DNA of 64,000 nt, from NCBI GenBank assembly GCA_020081605.1, contig JAHREC010000018.1, positions 3,844,001-3,908,000 on the forward strand, given 5' to 3'. The stretch is from Albifimbria verrucaria (Eukaryota > Ascomycota > Sordariomycetes > Hypocreales > Stachybotryaceae). The translations under genes and the position numbers were made by a program. Numbering within the stretch: position 1 is the stretch's first letter; every line of letters begins with the position of its first letter. This document shows positions 35,298-48,972 of this stretch, one piece after another. The notes below the pieces were generated by a model that made no database searches, had not been told where the DNA came from, and was given only the letters and a program-made list of their open reading frames with translations.

Positions 35298-38200
35298 TTA
35301 ATCCCGGCTCCTGTTGGTCAGAATTCCAGCGCTGCTCCAAAATAGTGACAGACAAGCTAGGATGATAGTCATCGGAATGGAAGCATTCTGTAAATCGCCT
35401 GGATGTAGATTCAACCACCAAACCCAGAATATGAGCGGCCCAGTCACCATAATGCAATGATAAGCTAGGACATAGATTGGAGACACCGCAAACACGGCTT
35501 CGAATCCCCATATAGGAGAATCCATGTCTCGCTCAAAACTCTTGCTTCGTTTTGGGATACGCTCTAGGTGCATGCTACCTGGCGGGGCTTGTATGCATTC
35601 GTGAGGAATCCTCCAAGTGCAAGGCGAGGGACAGGTATAGAAAAGGGCTTGGAAGAGGTGAGGTGATATAGGAGGGTTTCTAGCATCAGCTGCTGGAGCA
35701 CGGGGCTTGTACAGATACTCTTGGAGGAGCGGGAGATCTTTGTGGTCACGAACCACGCCGTTAACCATCAATCTCGTGAACTAGACAAGTATTTTAGCGA
35801 TTAACGCGCACAGTTTGTAACGAAGCATACCTTGACACTTTGGCAGTATTCCAAGCGCCAGATGGAAAACCATAGCCGAAGTCGTCCTCGGTGCATTCTA
35901 TAGCATCTTTTCAGTTCTTGAAAGACGCTATAGTCAGTTGTGTTACTGCTGACTGATATCTCACAAGGCGTGAGGATGCGGGATGCTCCTTGGACAGCAA
36001 ATAGAATCCAACTTTGGTCTTGAAGGGCTGGGTTCATTGCAGATGACTGAGTTTGTTGTTTGTCCGTCAAATTCTGCTGATGGGAAGGCTGAGACACGCC
36101 GGACACGTTTGATTTGGAAACTGCGTTACTGCGGAAGTGATTTGAAGAAGAGGTGGAAGAAGTGTTACCTGGCGGCGTATATTTTTGAGCTGCTGATGAG
36201 TTGGATGCCGCGGGTCCTGCAGGCGTTTGTCTAAATATGTCTTTGAACCAAACCGTGAGAGCCTTGGTGTTTCTCCTTTCTATACACCCATGCCTTGATT
36301 CCGGTTCGTCGTCCGAGTAGGCAAGGATATTTACAATCAGCTCGGAATGCTCCCGAGAGATCTCCTGCCATTGTTCGACTCCACAGGTCTACTGAGCATC
36401 AGCATAGCATTTAAGGCCGAGGATTGTTGTACTTACACATCGCCAGAACACTCGCGCCTCATCAGGCCGTAACATGCGCTTACGCGCGCTCAGAGGCCAC
36501 CAAAGCCACCTTACATGGGTATGGTCTTCAACCCAAGCTTTGAGCTGGTTCGAGAGCGAAAGGTCTTGATCTTGTGATACCCGAATGTGCTTTCTGGGTA
36601 TTGACAGGAGTAGATGCCTCAAATCAGGTGGTAAAAACACGAGCATGAACTCTTTTCGCAGTTTTCTAAATGACCTAGAGTGTTGTAGAAATGTTCTTAA
36701 CTCTGAAGTAAAGGGAAATTCGTCTTTCACCAAATCTTCCTCAGAGCCAGATGTTAGTGATTCTTCATCTACGCATTCCTCAACCACTTCCAATGGCGAG
36801 TCTAATGCATGCTCCTGAGAAGCCAGGGGTTTTTCGGTGATGCGTCCTAGCCATGTTTCGATTCGAGCTTGGTCTTCCAAAGCAACATTCAAGCTGGCTT
36901 TATCAAGACCTTCAACTTCTTCTTCCCCTTCCTCTTGCCGTATGTAGAGAACAAGCTGCTCGCTGATTCGTGATCTTCCTTGCCTGCTGCGCAAAAGCTT
37001 AGCAACGGCTTTCTCTGCTTCATTCTTGGCTTCTTTGGAGAGGTTTTTGTGGAATGACTTCAGTAGTCGTCGTAAATTATCCACAAATCGTCGTTGACCT
37101 AATTTGGGTAGAGCCTTTAGGCATAGTGCTCTGAATTCGGGTTCCTCGGCGAGAAACACTCTGATAAGAGCCTTTCCAGTTGCTTCTTCGTTTGTTGTTT
37201 CTTCGGAGATCTGAGATCTAATATCGTCATTGTCGGATGAAAGAGATTGAATATCATCAGGAGATCACTGGCCCTATTCTGTATCTCCGCGGCTCTTGGC
37301 TTGTCGATATCTCGAGCAATAGATCCTGGTGGAACTCCCCACGTTCCACTGTGTGAGGCGGATACATAGGCCGAGTCGTTATCTAAGTCCGCGGCCCGTT
37401 TTGCTCCAAGTTCCAATGATTCAGCCTCTTCATGTCGACCTTGCTTGCGATATAACGACACTAGGTGGGCTATGCTGGATAATGTATCGGGATGGTTCAA
37501 TCCAAGCAGGACTTTGCGGGATTCTAGCACTTGCTCTCCGAGCAATGCCGCCACTTCCATTCGCCCCTGGCCTTTATATCGAGATGCTAGATAGGCCATG
37601 GTAGATAGTGTCAGTGGGTTGTGCAATCCGGGAAATTGTTTCCTATCCCTATCGCGTCTCTACTGTATCGTTCCGCACCATCCCATTGCCCTTCAAGAAC
37701 AGAATATTCAGCCAAATGATGGAGAATGCATGCTTTAACCTTAGGTTCAGTCAGGTAAAGGAGCCCTTCGAATCGCAAAATAGCACTTGCTTGCGACATT
37801 AGTGCTGTACGGTCTGAACGGTGTTGTAATTCATCATAGACAAACATGTGAGAAATAATCACAAGTGCCTCATTCCAAAATTGATTGACATTCCCTTGGG
37901 AAGTAAGCCACAAGCGCACTGCCATCTGTAAGAGACGCGATATCTTGAAAAATTTGAGCTCTCCCATTCCAAAAACGAGAAAGCGTTGAGAACCTCTAGA
38001 GTATCTGAGAACAGCCTTTCACTACGTGGGATTCCCTCCCAGTTCGGCAGCCGCTGGAAAAATTGATATGTGATCTTTACTGAAATGTCTTGAGGGTTGA
38101 AGAAACTGAAGAAGGACAAGAGATCGGCGGCGAAGGGTATTGCTGCTTGATCTGTTCAAAGGAAGTAAACCATGTTGGTGCCACACGGTTGACAGCTGAG

Positions 38201-40093
38201 TGATCTCGTCCGGTTGCCGTAAAGTGCTTATTGAGCAACCGCACCGTAGTTTTCTCATCCTTGTGTAATAACTGTAGATAGTCGTTAACTTTGATTGCGT
38301 TCCTGAGGATGAAGGTTGTGGCCTGGTCAAGGGCCAGTGGGAGATGCTCAAGGTAGTCTGACAACATTAACCGCTCAGCCTGCGTGGTGTGGATGCCTCC
38401 TAACTTTGCAAGAAGCAGAAGTTCCGATTCCTCGAAAGACATGGGCGGCACCTCTTCGGAGTGTTTCCAGGGCCTTGTCAACTCGTGTCCTACTCTTTTA
38501 TTCCTCGTCGTTATGAGAACAGCCCCGTGTGAGCCCTTGGGCAAGTAGAAAGAGATTGGTTTCTTATTGTCCGGATCGACAAGGAGTGAAGATGTATGGA
38601 AAAGGCTTTCATCATCTGCACCATCGAGAACCATGAACCATGAACCATTTTCCGTCCCCTCCAGCCAATGTTTTACGAGTAATGACACATTGGTTGTCGG
38701 GCCATTACAGCCGGGAATTTGGCACTCGTCTGCAATAGATGCGTACCCTTGGTGAAAGCTCTCAGTGGTGGCACAGTTAACCCAGAAAACGGATATTCTA
38801 TAGTGTAATTGCAACCAGTATACATACTTCAATGCAATTTGTGTCTTCCTTCAATTTGTCAGCCTTCTGGTACGCATGAAGATTTATAACATACCCAACA
38901 CCGCCCAAACCAAATAAAGATACTCTTGTCTGGGGACTACTATTCTTTTGCGGCGTGTGACCAAAAGCGTCCCTTAACCTATTAAGAATCTCTGAACGGC
39001 CTACAAAATCCGGGTTCCTGGGGTAGGGTATCATGCCTAGGGTTCACTTAGACTGAGTAGATAATTGTCGGAAGCTTTGTTCCAACTCACGTATCAGGAC
39101 TGGAGTCTTATTGACTTGCCTGCTTAGCTCTGTAGCTGAAGGTGCCCAAGACTCCAACATAGCCTTAACGCAAGCCGCTGCTGTGACAGTTGCATAGCGT
39201 AGCCACGTTTTTGGGTTATGGCCATCGGCATAATCGCAAGAACCCATAACCAGTATACATGGGAAAGCGTTCCAAACTCCAACGCTTTCCATATCGAAAC
39301 CGATGACACTGTATTGTTCTGCTATCTCATCCCGCACACTTCCGTCTTTGATCGCTACGTCACCGCATGCAATTCGGCCAAAGTGGACTGCTGGCTGTGG
39401 TGTATCTTGCAGGAATCGGCGGCGTGCAACCAGCCTTCCATTGCACCCACATTCTTCACATGTCCTCTCATTGCTTAGTTGGGGATGGGGATAACTCGTA
39501 TCGAACAATTTATCTTGGGCTATACTGGGATATGTCGCTTGCAGCTCAGATTGTCCCTGGAGTTTGTCAAGATGATTGGACGTCCTTGTGCTCAGCATCT
39601 TTCGGGTACCGAAACTTTCTAGTTTTGCTAAGAAAGCACGAGCATCTTCTTCGATTACGGTTGAGGATGCCAGGTATGTGCTCTTCTCTTCAGAGCGACG
39701 ATAGCCACCTTGACTGAGATGGTGTTCGACAGTTAGAGTGCTTATAATCACATCGCCAAGAACAATCTCCGTGTTCGTACGAGGTCTGAATGGCACAACA
39801 CCACATACGCCAGCAATAAGAGCCAACTTGACCCCTGGGAAACTAATTCGACAACACGCCGCAACAATTGCAGCGGAGGTTTTCTTTAAATGCGAACGGT
39901 ATGCGAGAACGACGTTGTGAGGGCCTATGGAACCTAGGAAATAGGTGTTGGGATCGCTAGACAGTTTGCCATAGTAGTACTCATCGTCCCAACTTCGGTC
40001 GAAAAGTGCTCGAACAGCATCTGCCTCGATAGCGAGGGCACAAATGATGGCTATCTCAAAGCCAGACCGTGCAGTAGGGCGTTTCGGTTCCAT
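35298..40093 (-). CDS. NLR: PNP_UDP phosphorylase - NB-ARC - TPR - C-terminal membrane segments (five exons)
   Basis: Fungal STAND/NLR-type receptor. Exons are 40093-39091, 39036-38895, 38848-36437, 36388-35831 and 35780-35298. The corrected protein is about 1,533 residues, all phases consistent. Residues ~10-320 are a nucleoside-phosphorylase domain (EIAIICALAIEADAV, LALIAGVCGVVP, FDMESVG, GSCDYADGHN), keeping the Met-Glu and Asp positions used in nucleoside binding and catalysis. NB-ARC follows: P-loop GLGGVGKTQIALKY, rebuilt across a 46-nt intron, Walker B WFMVLDGADD, sensor LITTRN and HLPLALDQA. Next come about two 42-residue TPR units (HNPLTLSTMAYLASRYKGQG, HPDTLSSIAHLVSLYRKQGR) and a long charged helical region. 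Two hydrophobic helices close the protein around FWVWWLNLHPGDLQNASIP. Four one-base losses occur at 38135-38137, 37971-37975, 37630-37632 and 37260-37261. Role in non-self recognition or programmed death is inferred from the family. Confidence 0.82.
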
Positions 40094-41671
40094 CCTGATC
40101 TAGATGAATGAAGCATTGAGCATTGGTATAAACTTGGAAGCAACGAGATTGCACGCGTGGGGTTCATTTGAATTGATGCCCAGCCTTGTGCGGCTCAATG
40201 TCTTACTCGGGTATATGAGATCAGGCTGTCTGAACATGCTACGTCCAACCAGAACAGGGTGGTGAAGCCTGGCCTATGGCAAGGTAGCATTTAGCTTGGG
40301 CTTGCACTGCATCTACTTACATGCGTTATGGGACATCTTTGGTGGTTTTACTTCCCGAGCATAACAGATCTTTGGACCGACAGTAACAGTCAATAAGCAT
40401 ATAGGTTGATGGCGAGTTGGTCACCTCCAGTTTCTGCCATCAATTGGCATGTGTAGCTAAGAAAACAAACATGGTTAAGGGTGAATAAGAACTTGACTAT
40501 AAAGAGCCAGCGATGCAAAAGTTATACGTTAAAAGTAAGTTCACATCATATCGATCATCACAAACAACTACCTACCCATATGGTAAATAGGTAGGTACCT
40601 TAGTTACTTGGAAATTGAGAAACTAAGGTAGGTAGAATTGACGTTTCACACGCAACATAGCTCGATAGTCGAGATCGTATTCGCACTGACGAAACGAGCA
40701 TTCGCCGCGTTGCCTGATGTTGGATGGAACTGCCTACGTATGGTGTGGCAAGGCTTGGAAGCAAATTGATAATCTGCCGTAAAAACAAAAATTGAGAGCA
40801 GCAGTATGACAATATTTCGAATCAGTCGAAAACCCATCAGTTCAGGTGGTGAATATGGTACGTTGGCGACCAATTCTCGAACCACAGTAATCAGGGCCCT
40901 GCTAGGTGAGCCACTCGGAAATGGGACTAGGCAGGAGCGAGGACAATACGATGCAGCTTTTTGCGATGAGCAAGGAAAAGAAAAGAAAAGCAAACACAGA
41001 AAAGAATAAAAGAATAAAAAAATTGAAATTGGGATTTGAAGGTAGCAATCTTTTGATACAGAATGTAGAAAAATTGAACGCGTGGACAGATACAGCCCCT
41101 TTGTAATAGCGGCCATCATGCCTCGCAGAGTAACGTCTAGAGAACTCTTACAAGATTCTGCATGATGCGACGACACCGCTTGTTAGTGAAAAAATGTCAT
41201 CGATCGCGTCTTCAATCCAGATCCGAATACGAGTCATGGATCTACCGGTGTGCCCTCACTACCTTGATTGGGCGGTCCCTGGAATTGATGCATGATGGTG
41301 GTCTCGCTACCTCGCGGGTACCCAATCTTAAGTGCTTGCCAAGGCTAAATACCCGTACCGCCCAAGTCCAATCGAACCCCTTTCAATGGTGCAGGAACAT
41401 GGGAAACGGGAGCGATAAAACTAATCGCCTTTGGGTGGGTCTGCATTTTCTATCAGCCAAGCCATAATAATAAGTTCCAGTATCTCCCCAATTCTCGTCC
41501 AGACCCTGATCATATTAGGCTGGCCTGTGAAAGGGACGCGGTTTATTAATACGGAGATCCCAATTGCTCCTCTCCTTTCGCTCCCTCCTTCTTCATCGCG
41601 GCTTGACAGTCAACACCACAGCCGGTTCGACCCTCACCCAAACATTCAAGGGCGCCCACATCATCACCACC
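40094..41671. promoter_or_regulatory. Divergent region between NLR and CYP51
   Basis: About 1.6 kb holding both promoters and no supported gene. A near-perfect inverted repeat lies at 40592-40634. CT-rich sequence with CCTCTCCTTTC appears just before the CYP51 start. Confidence 0.5.
40592..40634. repeat. Inverted repeat of the TAGGTACCTTAGTT motif
   Basis: The left arm TAGGTACCTTAGTT (40592-40605) pairs with AACTAAGGTAGGTA (40621-40634) at 12 of 14 positions across a 15-base loop. The arms are built from the same TACCTA/AAGGTA words seen in other gaps of this window. Confidence 0.7.
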
Positions 41672-43394
<1,723 letters not shown>

Positions 43395-43948
43395 ACGATT
43401 AAGCTGTAGATTTAGATTGGGAGAGATGGGTGCTTTATACGGTAGATGGTTAGGCGCAACTGTACATAATGCTTGCAACATGCGCTTTCAGAGGGGCGGA
43501 TCTTGGATGGACCGCTCGATACACAAAGCCATGAGTAAATAATGCTTAATGACTTACACCGCATATCTTAAGGTGTGGAGGTTCTGCTAGCTAATTCCTA
43601 TTGGTGATTGTTGACTTTGCTGAAGCGGACGCTATAAACTCTTTAGACCTTTAATAGGCATGAACTTTCATAAATAGCAAGGGTCGCTTGGTAAACAAGA
43701 CTTGACCAAGACAGCATCGGCAATTGTAGCGTTTGGGGTCGGAAGTAACGGCATTCCGCTGCGTTGCTACGTGGGACGGATGCGACACAACTAGCACGTT
43801 GACGCAAGACATTGCTAAGCTCTGGGTGATTCAGCCAAGCTCCGTGTCCAGCCCAACCTCGAAGCTTGCTCAACAATTACTTGCACCTACTCCTATGCTC
43901 ACAATTTGAGTGCCATACATTGAACCGTAGTCTCGCGAGCTGAACATT
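43395..43948. other. Intergenic, no supported gene
   Basis: Holds the CYP51 3' end and the promoter of the DUF3074 gene. No coding sequence recognised. Confidence 0.5.
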
Positions 43949-44866
43949 ATGGCGGAACAGTTAGGTCCTTGGGTTCACCTCTGGGGAATCCCTCGCTCCC
44001 AGCTTCCCACGCCGAATGCGCCAGCCACGGAACTGGTACCTCTTCTCACCTCCATCCTTGTTGAGGCCCAATCTTTTATCAAAAACGTGCCACCATCTTC
44101 CTCCTCTTCGCCATGGAAAACAAAAGGTGTCAAGCACTTCCCTCATTCGGCGGCGCCAGTGCACTTATTTGAACGCATTGTACCGGCGTCGGAGCTGCAA
44201 GCGATAGCTAAGAAGCACCAGCAGCTTCAGATAGACACTTCAAAAGTGAGGTCGGAAAGCTGGATCTTACGGCAGAGCGTCCATGAAGATGCCGCAGCGA
44301 CTGGGACGGCAAGCTGGGATGAGTGGGTAAAGACGTTCAAAGACAACCATGCGGAGACAGAGAAGGAGTTCACCCCGACAGTCCTATCAACAACTCTACT
44401 GCAGACTTGGGATTGCTCAGGTGTGGAGATCGTGACGGAAGGCGACACTTGGGTAGGATGGACACTTAAGCTTGAGGAGTCAGTGCACAAGATGCCTGCT
44501 CCGCTGAAGACCCGTGTCTTCCCTGTCTTCCAGGCCACATGTGCGGCGCGAGGTCGCCGAGAGGTCATGATTATTCAGATTGCACTGCGAGATCCGGAAG
44601 CCGAGTCTGAGGAGAATGAGCACGTATGGGGAGCCTATACCAGCGTTGAGCGACTGCGAGAGACGGAGGGTGGTGTGGAATGGGTCATGGGAACAGTATC
44701 GGACGCGCGCGGTATATTGCCAGCCTGGCTACAGCGCCTAACCGTGCCAGGCTTCATAGCGAAAGACGTCGAGATGTTCCTTGCGTGGATCGCCACCGAG
44801 AGGAAAGGGAAACGACGGGCGGATGTGCTTGATGACGAACCACAGGGTGCCAGCACAAGCAATTAA
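43949..44866 (+). CDS. DUF3074 (START-like) domain protein
   Basis: Single exon, 305 residues, intact. DUF3074 is a fungal domain related to START lipid-binding folds; no reaction is known. Visible features are an N-terminal helix (MAEQLGPWVHLWGIPRSQLP), a Ser-rich linker, and a core running from WILRQSVHED through VFPVFQATCAARGRREVMI to GTVSDARGILPAWLQRLTVP. A basic C-terminal tail (ERKGKRRAD) follows. The Pro-rich bend before FIAKDVEMFLAW matches the family's C-terminal helix. No signal peptide or membrane span is seen, so a cytosolic protein is likely. The ATG at 43949 is the first in frame and opens the conserved N-terminus. Confidence 0.83.
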   Translation: MAEQLGPWVHLWGIPRSQLPTPNAPATELVPLLTSILVEAQSFIKNVPPSSSSSPWKTKGVKHFPHSAAPVHLFERIVPASELQAIAKKHQQLQIDTSKVRSESWILRQSVHEDAAATGTASWDEWVKTFKDNHAETEKEFTPTVLSTTLLQTWDCSGVEIVTEGDTWVGWTLKLEESVHKMPAPLKTRVFPVFQATCAARGRREVMIIQIALRDPEAESEENEHVWGAYTSVERLRETEGGVEWVMGTVSDARGILPAWLQRLTVPGFIAKDVEMFLAWIATERKGKRRADVLDDEPQGASTSN

Positions 44867-45445
44867 GCTGCCGTTGAGTAAGTTATGAGGAGGATAAACG
44901 GAGAGGAAGAGTCCCTAATAGAACCCATTCACTCTTAAGGGATGAAAGGATTCACAAACACATCCAGGCCTTGGTGCAGTACTACCTGCGTTGGCAGCGA
45001 GGAAGATGTACGAGAAGCAGTTGTTTCGGGGATGACGCGAGTTACAAGCTTGTTGAGATATTAAGGTAGTCAAGGTACATTGTATTAAGAGCAGATGTAT
45101 TTACCTGTAGGTAGTTTTAATGACAACATATTTGGAAGGAGGGTGGTGCTCTTATCTGACGTGACTTCAATCATTGTTTTGGCAAGAGCCACACTGCATG
45201 CTCTGCGTTCATCCGCTGTAATCGAGGAACGTTGACATAACTTCAACTGAATACAATCCCCAAGTTCGATCTAGGAGGAAGTCCTTCGCTATGCCGGTCT
45301 ACCGTGACGCTGGGTATTACTCTACGCCTTTAATATGTTCCAACTGATGTTTGGCCGGAACTAATACATCGCAGACCAGATATCAGTGTTTGCTCATACC
45401 AGCAGATCCTCAACATCGTTCGAGCTATCTTTACCACCCGTCACA
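44867..45445. other. Intergenic, no supported gene
   Basis: A 579-bp gap between two plus-strand genes. AAGGTAGTCAAGGTACAT and TACCTGTAGGTAG words occur near 45063-45115; otherwise nothing is recognised. Confidence 0.5.
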
Positions 45446-46435
45446 ATGGTTTCCAGACATCTATCCATCCCGTCAGACACACCTCCGCTCCTCCCACGCA
45501 GCGGTCCCACCAGCCATGCTGCGCTGATGCCTCCGACACCAGCACAGTCACAGTCCCAGCCCCAGTCCCAGTCCCAGTCAAGCCAAGGGTCAATGTCGAC
45601 CTCCCAACTCATCGCACAGGCCGATGCTCTCGCGCGCATGACTTTTGAGCTCAACATCCGATCTGTTGCGGCCCAAGCAGACCGACTTGAACAGGATCTC
45701 CGACAGCTGGTAGTTCGCACTGCTCAGGACGAAGAGTTTCGAGAGAAGAACGAGCATCGTCTCAACGAGATTTGGCACGAGATTCTAGCTGTCAAAACTC
45801 GCATGAGCGAAGTACATGATGGCCAACAACAGTTGCAGACCAACGCAGAAACCCGCGGGAAATTGGTGGCAGATTTACTCGAGCGCTATGGAAAAGAGAT
45901 GGCAGAGCTGCGAGACATGTTTAACACCATGAATGAACAACTTGATCGGCTACAGGCGTCGAAAGATCTCCTCTACAACGCAGAACCTGGTCGGTTTGAG
46001 AGACCAGGAGTCGAAACTAGGGCCATGACGAGGCAGAAGAAATCCCAAAAGACACAAAATAATGTCAATAGCATTCCTACAAGCACGAAAAGAAACGAAG
46101 AACCACCCGTCCATATTGTGGACGCTGTTCTCAAACGCATACAAGAAACTCTCAGCTCTACCCGTCGCTGGAACCGCGACCACAAGACTACCAATGTGGA
46201 CGATGGCACCTTCGTGGCCAGCTACCTCAAGCAGCAATCTAAGCGAGATCCCTCCATGGCAGTCTTCATCCAGAAGAACATACGACGCCGCATCCGACGC
46301 CGTCTACCTCGTGGAGCCACTCCGCCTGAGAGTCTAGAAGAATTTTGTCGTGACGTTCGCTGGCAGGATGTGACTGAGACGGTGGAGTTGATCTTGGTGA
46401 GAAACGAGGACAATGCAATCCAAGCTTTGCGTTGA
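45446..46435 (+). CDS. Coiled-coil protein with Gln/Ser repeat, unknown function
   Basis: Single exon, 329 residues from the first in-frame ATG at 45446 (MVSRHLSIPSDTPPLLPRSG); intact. A CAGTCC-type codon repeat (45541-45581) encodes a QSQSQPQSQSQSSQ block near residue 35. A coiled coil follows, about residues 60-175 (RLEQDLRQLVVRTAQDEEF ... MAELRDMFNTMNEQLDRLQ). A basic segment follows, with RAMTRQKKSQK and later NIRRRIRRRLPRG. The C-terminus is a compact conserved-looking block (ESLEEFCRDVRWQDVTETVE). The basic patches suggest nucleic-acid binding or nuclear location, but this is a guess. It converges on the TAF7 gene. I do not recognise the family. Confidence 0.72.
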   Translation: MVSRHLSIPSDTPPLLPRSGPTSHAALMPPTPAQSQSQPQSQSQSSQGSMSTSQLIAQADALARMTFELNIRSVAAQADRLEQDLRQLVVRTAQDEEFREKNEHRLNEIWHEILAVKTRMSEVHDGQQQLQTNAETRGKLVADLLERYGKEMAELRDMFNTMNEQLDRLQASKDLLYNAEPGRFERPGVETRAMTRQKKSQKTQNNVNSIPTSTKRNEEPPVHIVDAVLKRIQETLSSTRRWNRDHKTTNVDDGTFVASYLKQQSKRDPSMAVFIQKNIRRRIRRRLPRGATPPESLEEFCRDVRWQDVTETVELILVRNEDNAIQALR

Positions 46436-46836
46436 ATGATAGCGGGAACTCGGACTCGAGCTCGGGGAGGCATGTATTATAAAGGCGATTTACCATGTCA
46501 TCACATTCTCGTCCCTATTCGAGGGTGCTAGATAATCTCAACAAAAGCAGGTGATGCAAATAAAAGTGTATAATGGTCCGCGATAGGACTCGGCAGATAG
46601 AATACCACCATTCTAATGTACAGCACAGACATCGATTTGTTGACGCCTCATCCGAGATCCCATTAACGCCTTGTGAACCATATCCCGCTTTTTTATTCCT
46701 TTCTGTCCTTGACCAAACCCACAACGCCCGCTATCCACCTAGTAGATATAGTTAAAAGACATGGCATATTGCAAGCCCGCCGTAAAAATTCATGCTACAG
46801 AAACACGAGTCGAGAACCTCCTCCTCATGCCGCCCC
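46436..46836. other. Convergent 3' region
   Basis: Between the coiled-coil gene and TAF7, which end towards each other. No coding sequence seen. Confidence 0.55.
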
Positions 46837-48312
46837 TTAATCGTCTGTTTCGATGCCGATAGACTGCTTCTTGAGCTCGATTTCTGACTTGAGCTGCTTG
46901 ATCTGCTTCTCGATACGATCGCGCAAGATCTTGTTCTGTGTCCTCTCACGGTCGGCGATGCTCTTGGCGAGCTGCTTCTCCATCTCGGCGATGATATCCT
47001 TGACACCTTGCTCCTCGTCGCGCTGGGCACGCTGATCCTCGTCAAGGTCGTCATCGTCATCATCATCGTCATCGTCGTCGTCGTCATCCGACTCCTCGTC
47101 GACTTCGATGCTCTGTTGGAACGCAGTTGCGGGTGTCTCGGCCTGAGTAGTCATTGGCGTGGTTATATCCAACATGCCTGCCGGAGGCGTCTCAGCAAAG
47201 GCAGCTTCCAGATCGGCTTCCAGGTCATTATCATCGCCCTCCTCGAACAAGCCATCGTCGCCATGCGGAGCGAAGTAGCCCATGCTCTCATCAACCTCGC
47301 CTTCAGCATCTTCGTCGGCGTACTCGTCGTCGGCGTCTGGCTGACGGTCGTCCACCCACTCCCACTTCGTCGAGGCGGCCTTAGCGTCCTCGGTGAGTAG
47401 TCGATCGACCTCAGCCTCCTTGTCCTCAATCTCCTTACGACTGATGGTCTTCGCGAAACGACGGTTGACACAGTCGTGCATAGGTGGCGTGAGACCATGC
47501 GGCCATTTGAAGTTGGGGTCGAGCATGCTGGGCAGAGGCGCCGTCCTAGCCTCTTCTTCTGACTTGACCTTATCGAAAACCAGGAGCATCTGGCATATGT
47601 CGGCCGACTTCATGAACGACTTCTTATCCCAGGTTTTCATGGATTCGGTGATGGTAGGAGATCAACCATGACGGCGGCGAAGGGCTGGCCTTTGACAGTG
47701 AACACAGCGCGTCGCGTATCCTCCTCGAAGAATTTTAACGAGATGTCTGCGCCGCCTTGACTCTTGTGTATTCCCATTTTTCCAGTCTCCATGCACGTCC
47801 GTACGTAGTCGCAGTGCTCGCCCGGTACCATACGTAGAATAAACTGTTCCTCGATGGCCGGGTCCACCTCACGGTCGCTTGCTTCGGAATCGTAGCCATC
47901 GCCGGGGGTGGACGGGCGGACGTCCACGGGGTTTAAGCACGAGCTGCGTGGGTGCTGTCTTGGGTGTCTGTCGAATCTTGATCTTGGTTGGAGGGCCGTG
48001 TGAGTGCGCTGATGTGGCAGCCAACGGTTTGTCTTCGTCGTCTTCATCATCGCGAGGGCGCTTCCTGCTCTCGACGAGCTTCTGTGTAGGTTTAGGCTGG
48101 CGGCCCGCCTTGGTGACGATTGGTGTTTGCTCGACAGGCGTGGCGTTCTGCGAGGGCGTGACCTTGATCTTCACCTTGCGATGGCCGTCGCCAGGCGTTG
48201 TCGCGGAGGTTGCTGAAGCGGCAGCTGCATCGTTGACGAAGGAGGTCGATCGGCTAATGTTGATCTTTAGACGCGGCTTTGGAGGCGCCGCTCCAGGTTC
48301 TGGGGCAGACAT
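46837..48312 (-). CDS. TAF7: TFIID subunit TAF7 (two frameshifts)
   Basis: Subunit of the general transcription factor TFIID that binds TAF1. The ATG at 48312 starts MSAPEPGAAPPKPRLKINIS. A basic, disordered N-terminus leads to the TAFII55 domain: GDGYDSEASDREVDPAIEEQ, FILRMVPGEHCDYVR, FTVKGQPFAAVMVDLPT, then SADICQMLLVFDKVKSEEEA and PHGLTPPMHDCVNRRF. The C-terminal half is acidic, including a run of 14 Asp (codons around 47048-47089), and ends in a coiled coil (EKQIKQLKSEIELKKQSIG). The frame is lost at the GGGGG at 47904-47908 (two bases short) and the GG at 47657-47658 (one base short). Corrected length is 492 residues. The Asp tract is a GAC/GAT repeat and could vary between strains. Confidence 0.9.
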
Positions 48313-48972
48313 GGCAAGTGTTTCTCCTTTGTGCGCGTTCTCAACAGAAAGAATGCTGCTGTTTGGAGGTCATCGGGGTTGGTGTGAAGACAAGAAAGTT
48401 GGATGGGTCGTGCCGTGAAGTTGGGAGCAGCGCAGCGCTCGACGTGTGATTGGCTACGGATGTGCACCTCAGGTCAGTGGGGCTCCAAGCTCGACTGTAT
48501 GCCTATGCCACTTGCAGTTGCTGAGCATCAGTAATTTATTTATCTTTATCGTATCGTTAGATACCTACCCACCTTAAATAGGTACGCAAGGTAAGCAGGC
48601 CATCACTGTACATGAGTTAATCACTCTTGGCTTGGCCTGTCTCGCCTTATTAATAAATTTGAACACGGAAAGAATTGGCCATATCATTTCCAACACATGT
48701 ACTTGGCATACAGGTTTTACTTATCGAGCCGGATTTCCCACTCTATTTGGCAATCCAACTGTGTAGCCCTACCACCTGTTGACGCGAGCAATATGCGTAC
48801 TCTGTTTATATAACCGTACCTTTCACGTAAACCTAGCAGTGTAATTGAGGAGGTCCATAGACGAAATATTGTGTCCTTGTAAGGATTCAACGCTTACGAA
48901 CTAATAAACATATCACTAAGTTTGAATTCAAACCGAGATCAAGCATGGATGTCCTCAAAGTTTCTGGTATTT
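48313..48972. other. Intergenic, TAF7 promoter side
   Basis: A 660-bp gap between TAF7 and the glycosyltransferase gene, both on the minus strand. It carries a TACCTACCCACCTTAAATAG motif region at 48562-48597. No coding sequence recognised. Confidence 0.5.
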
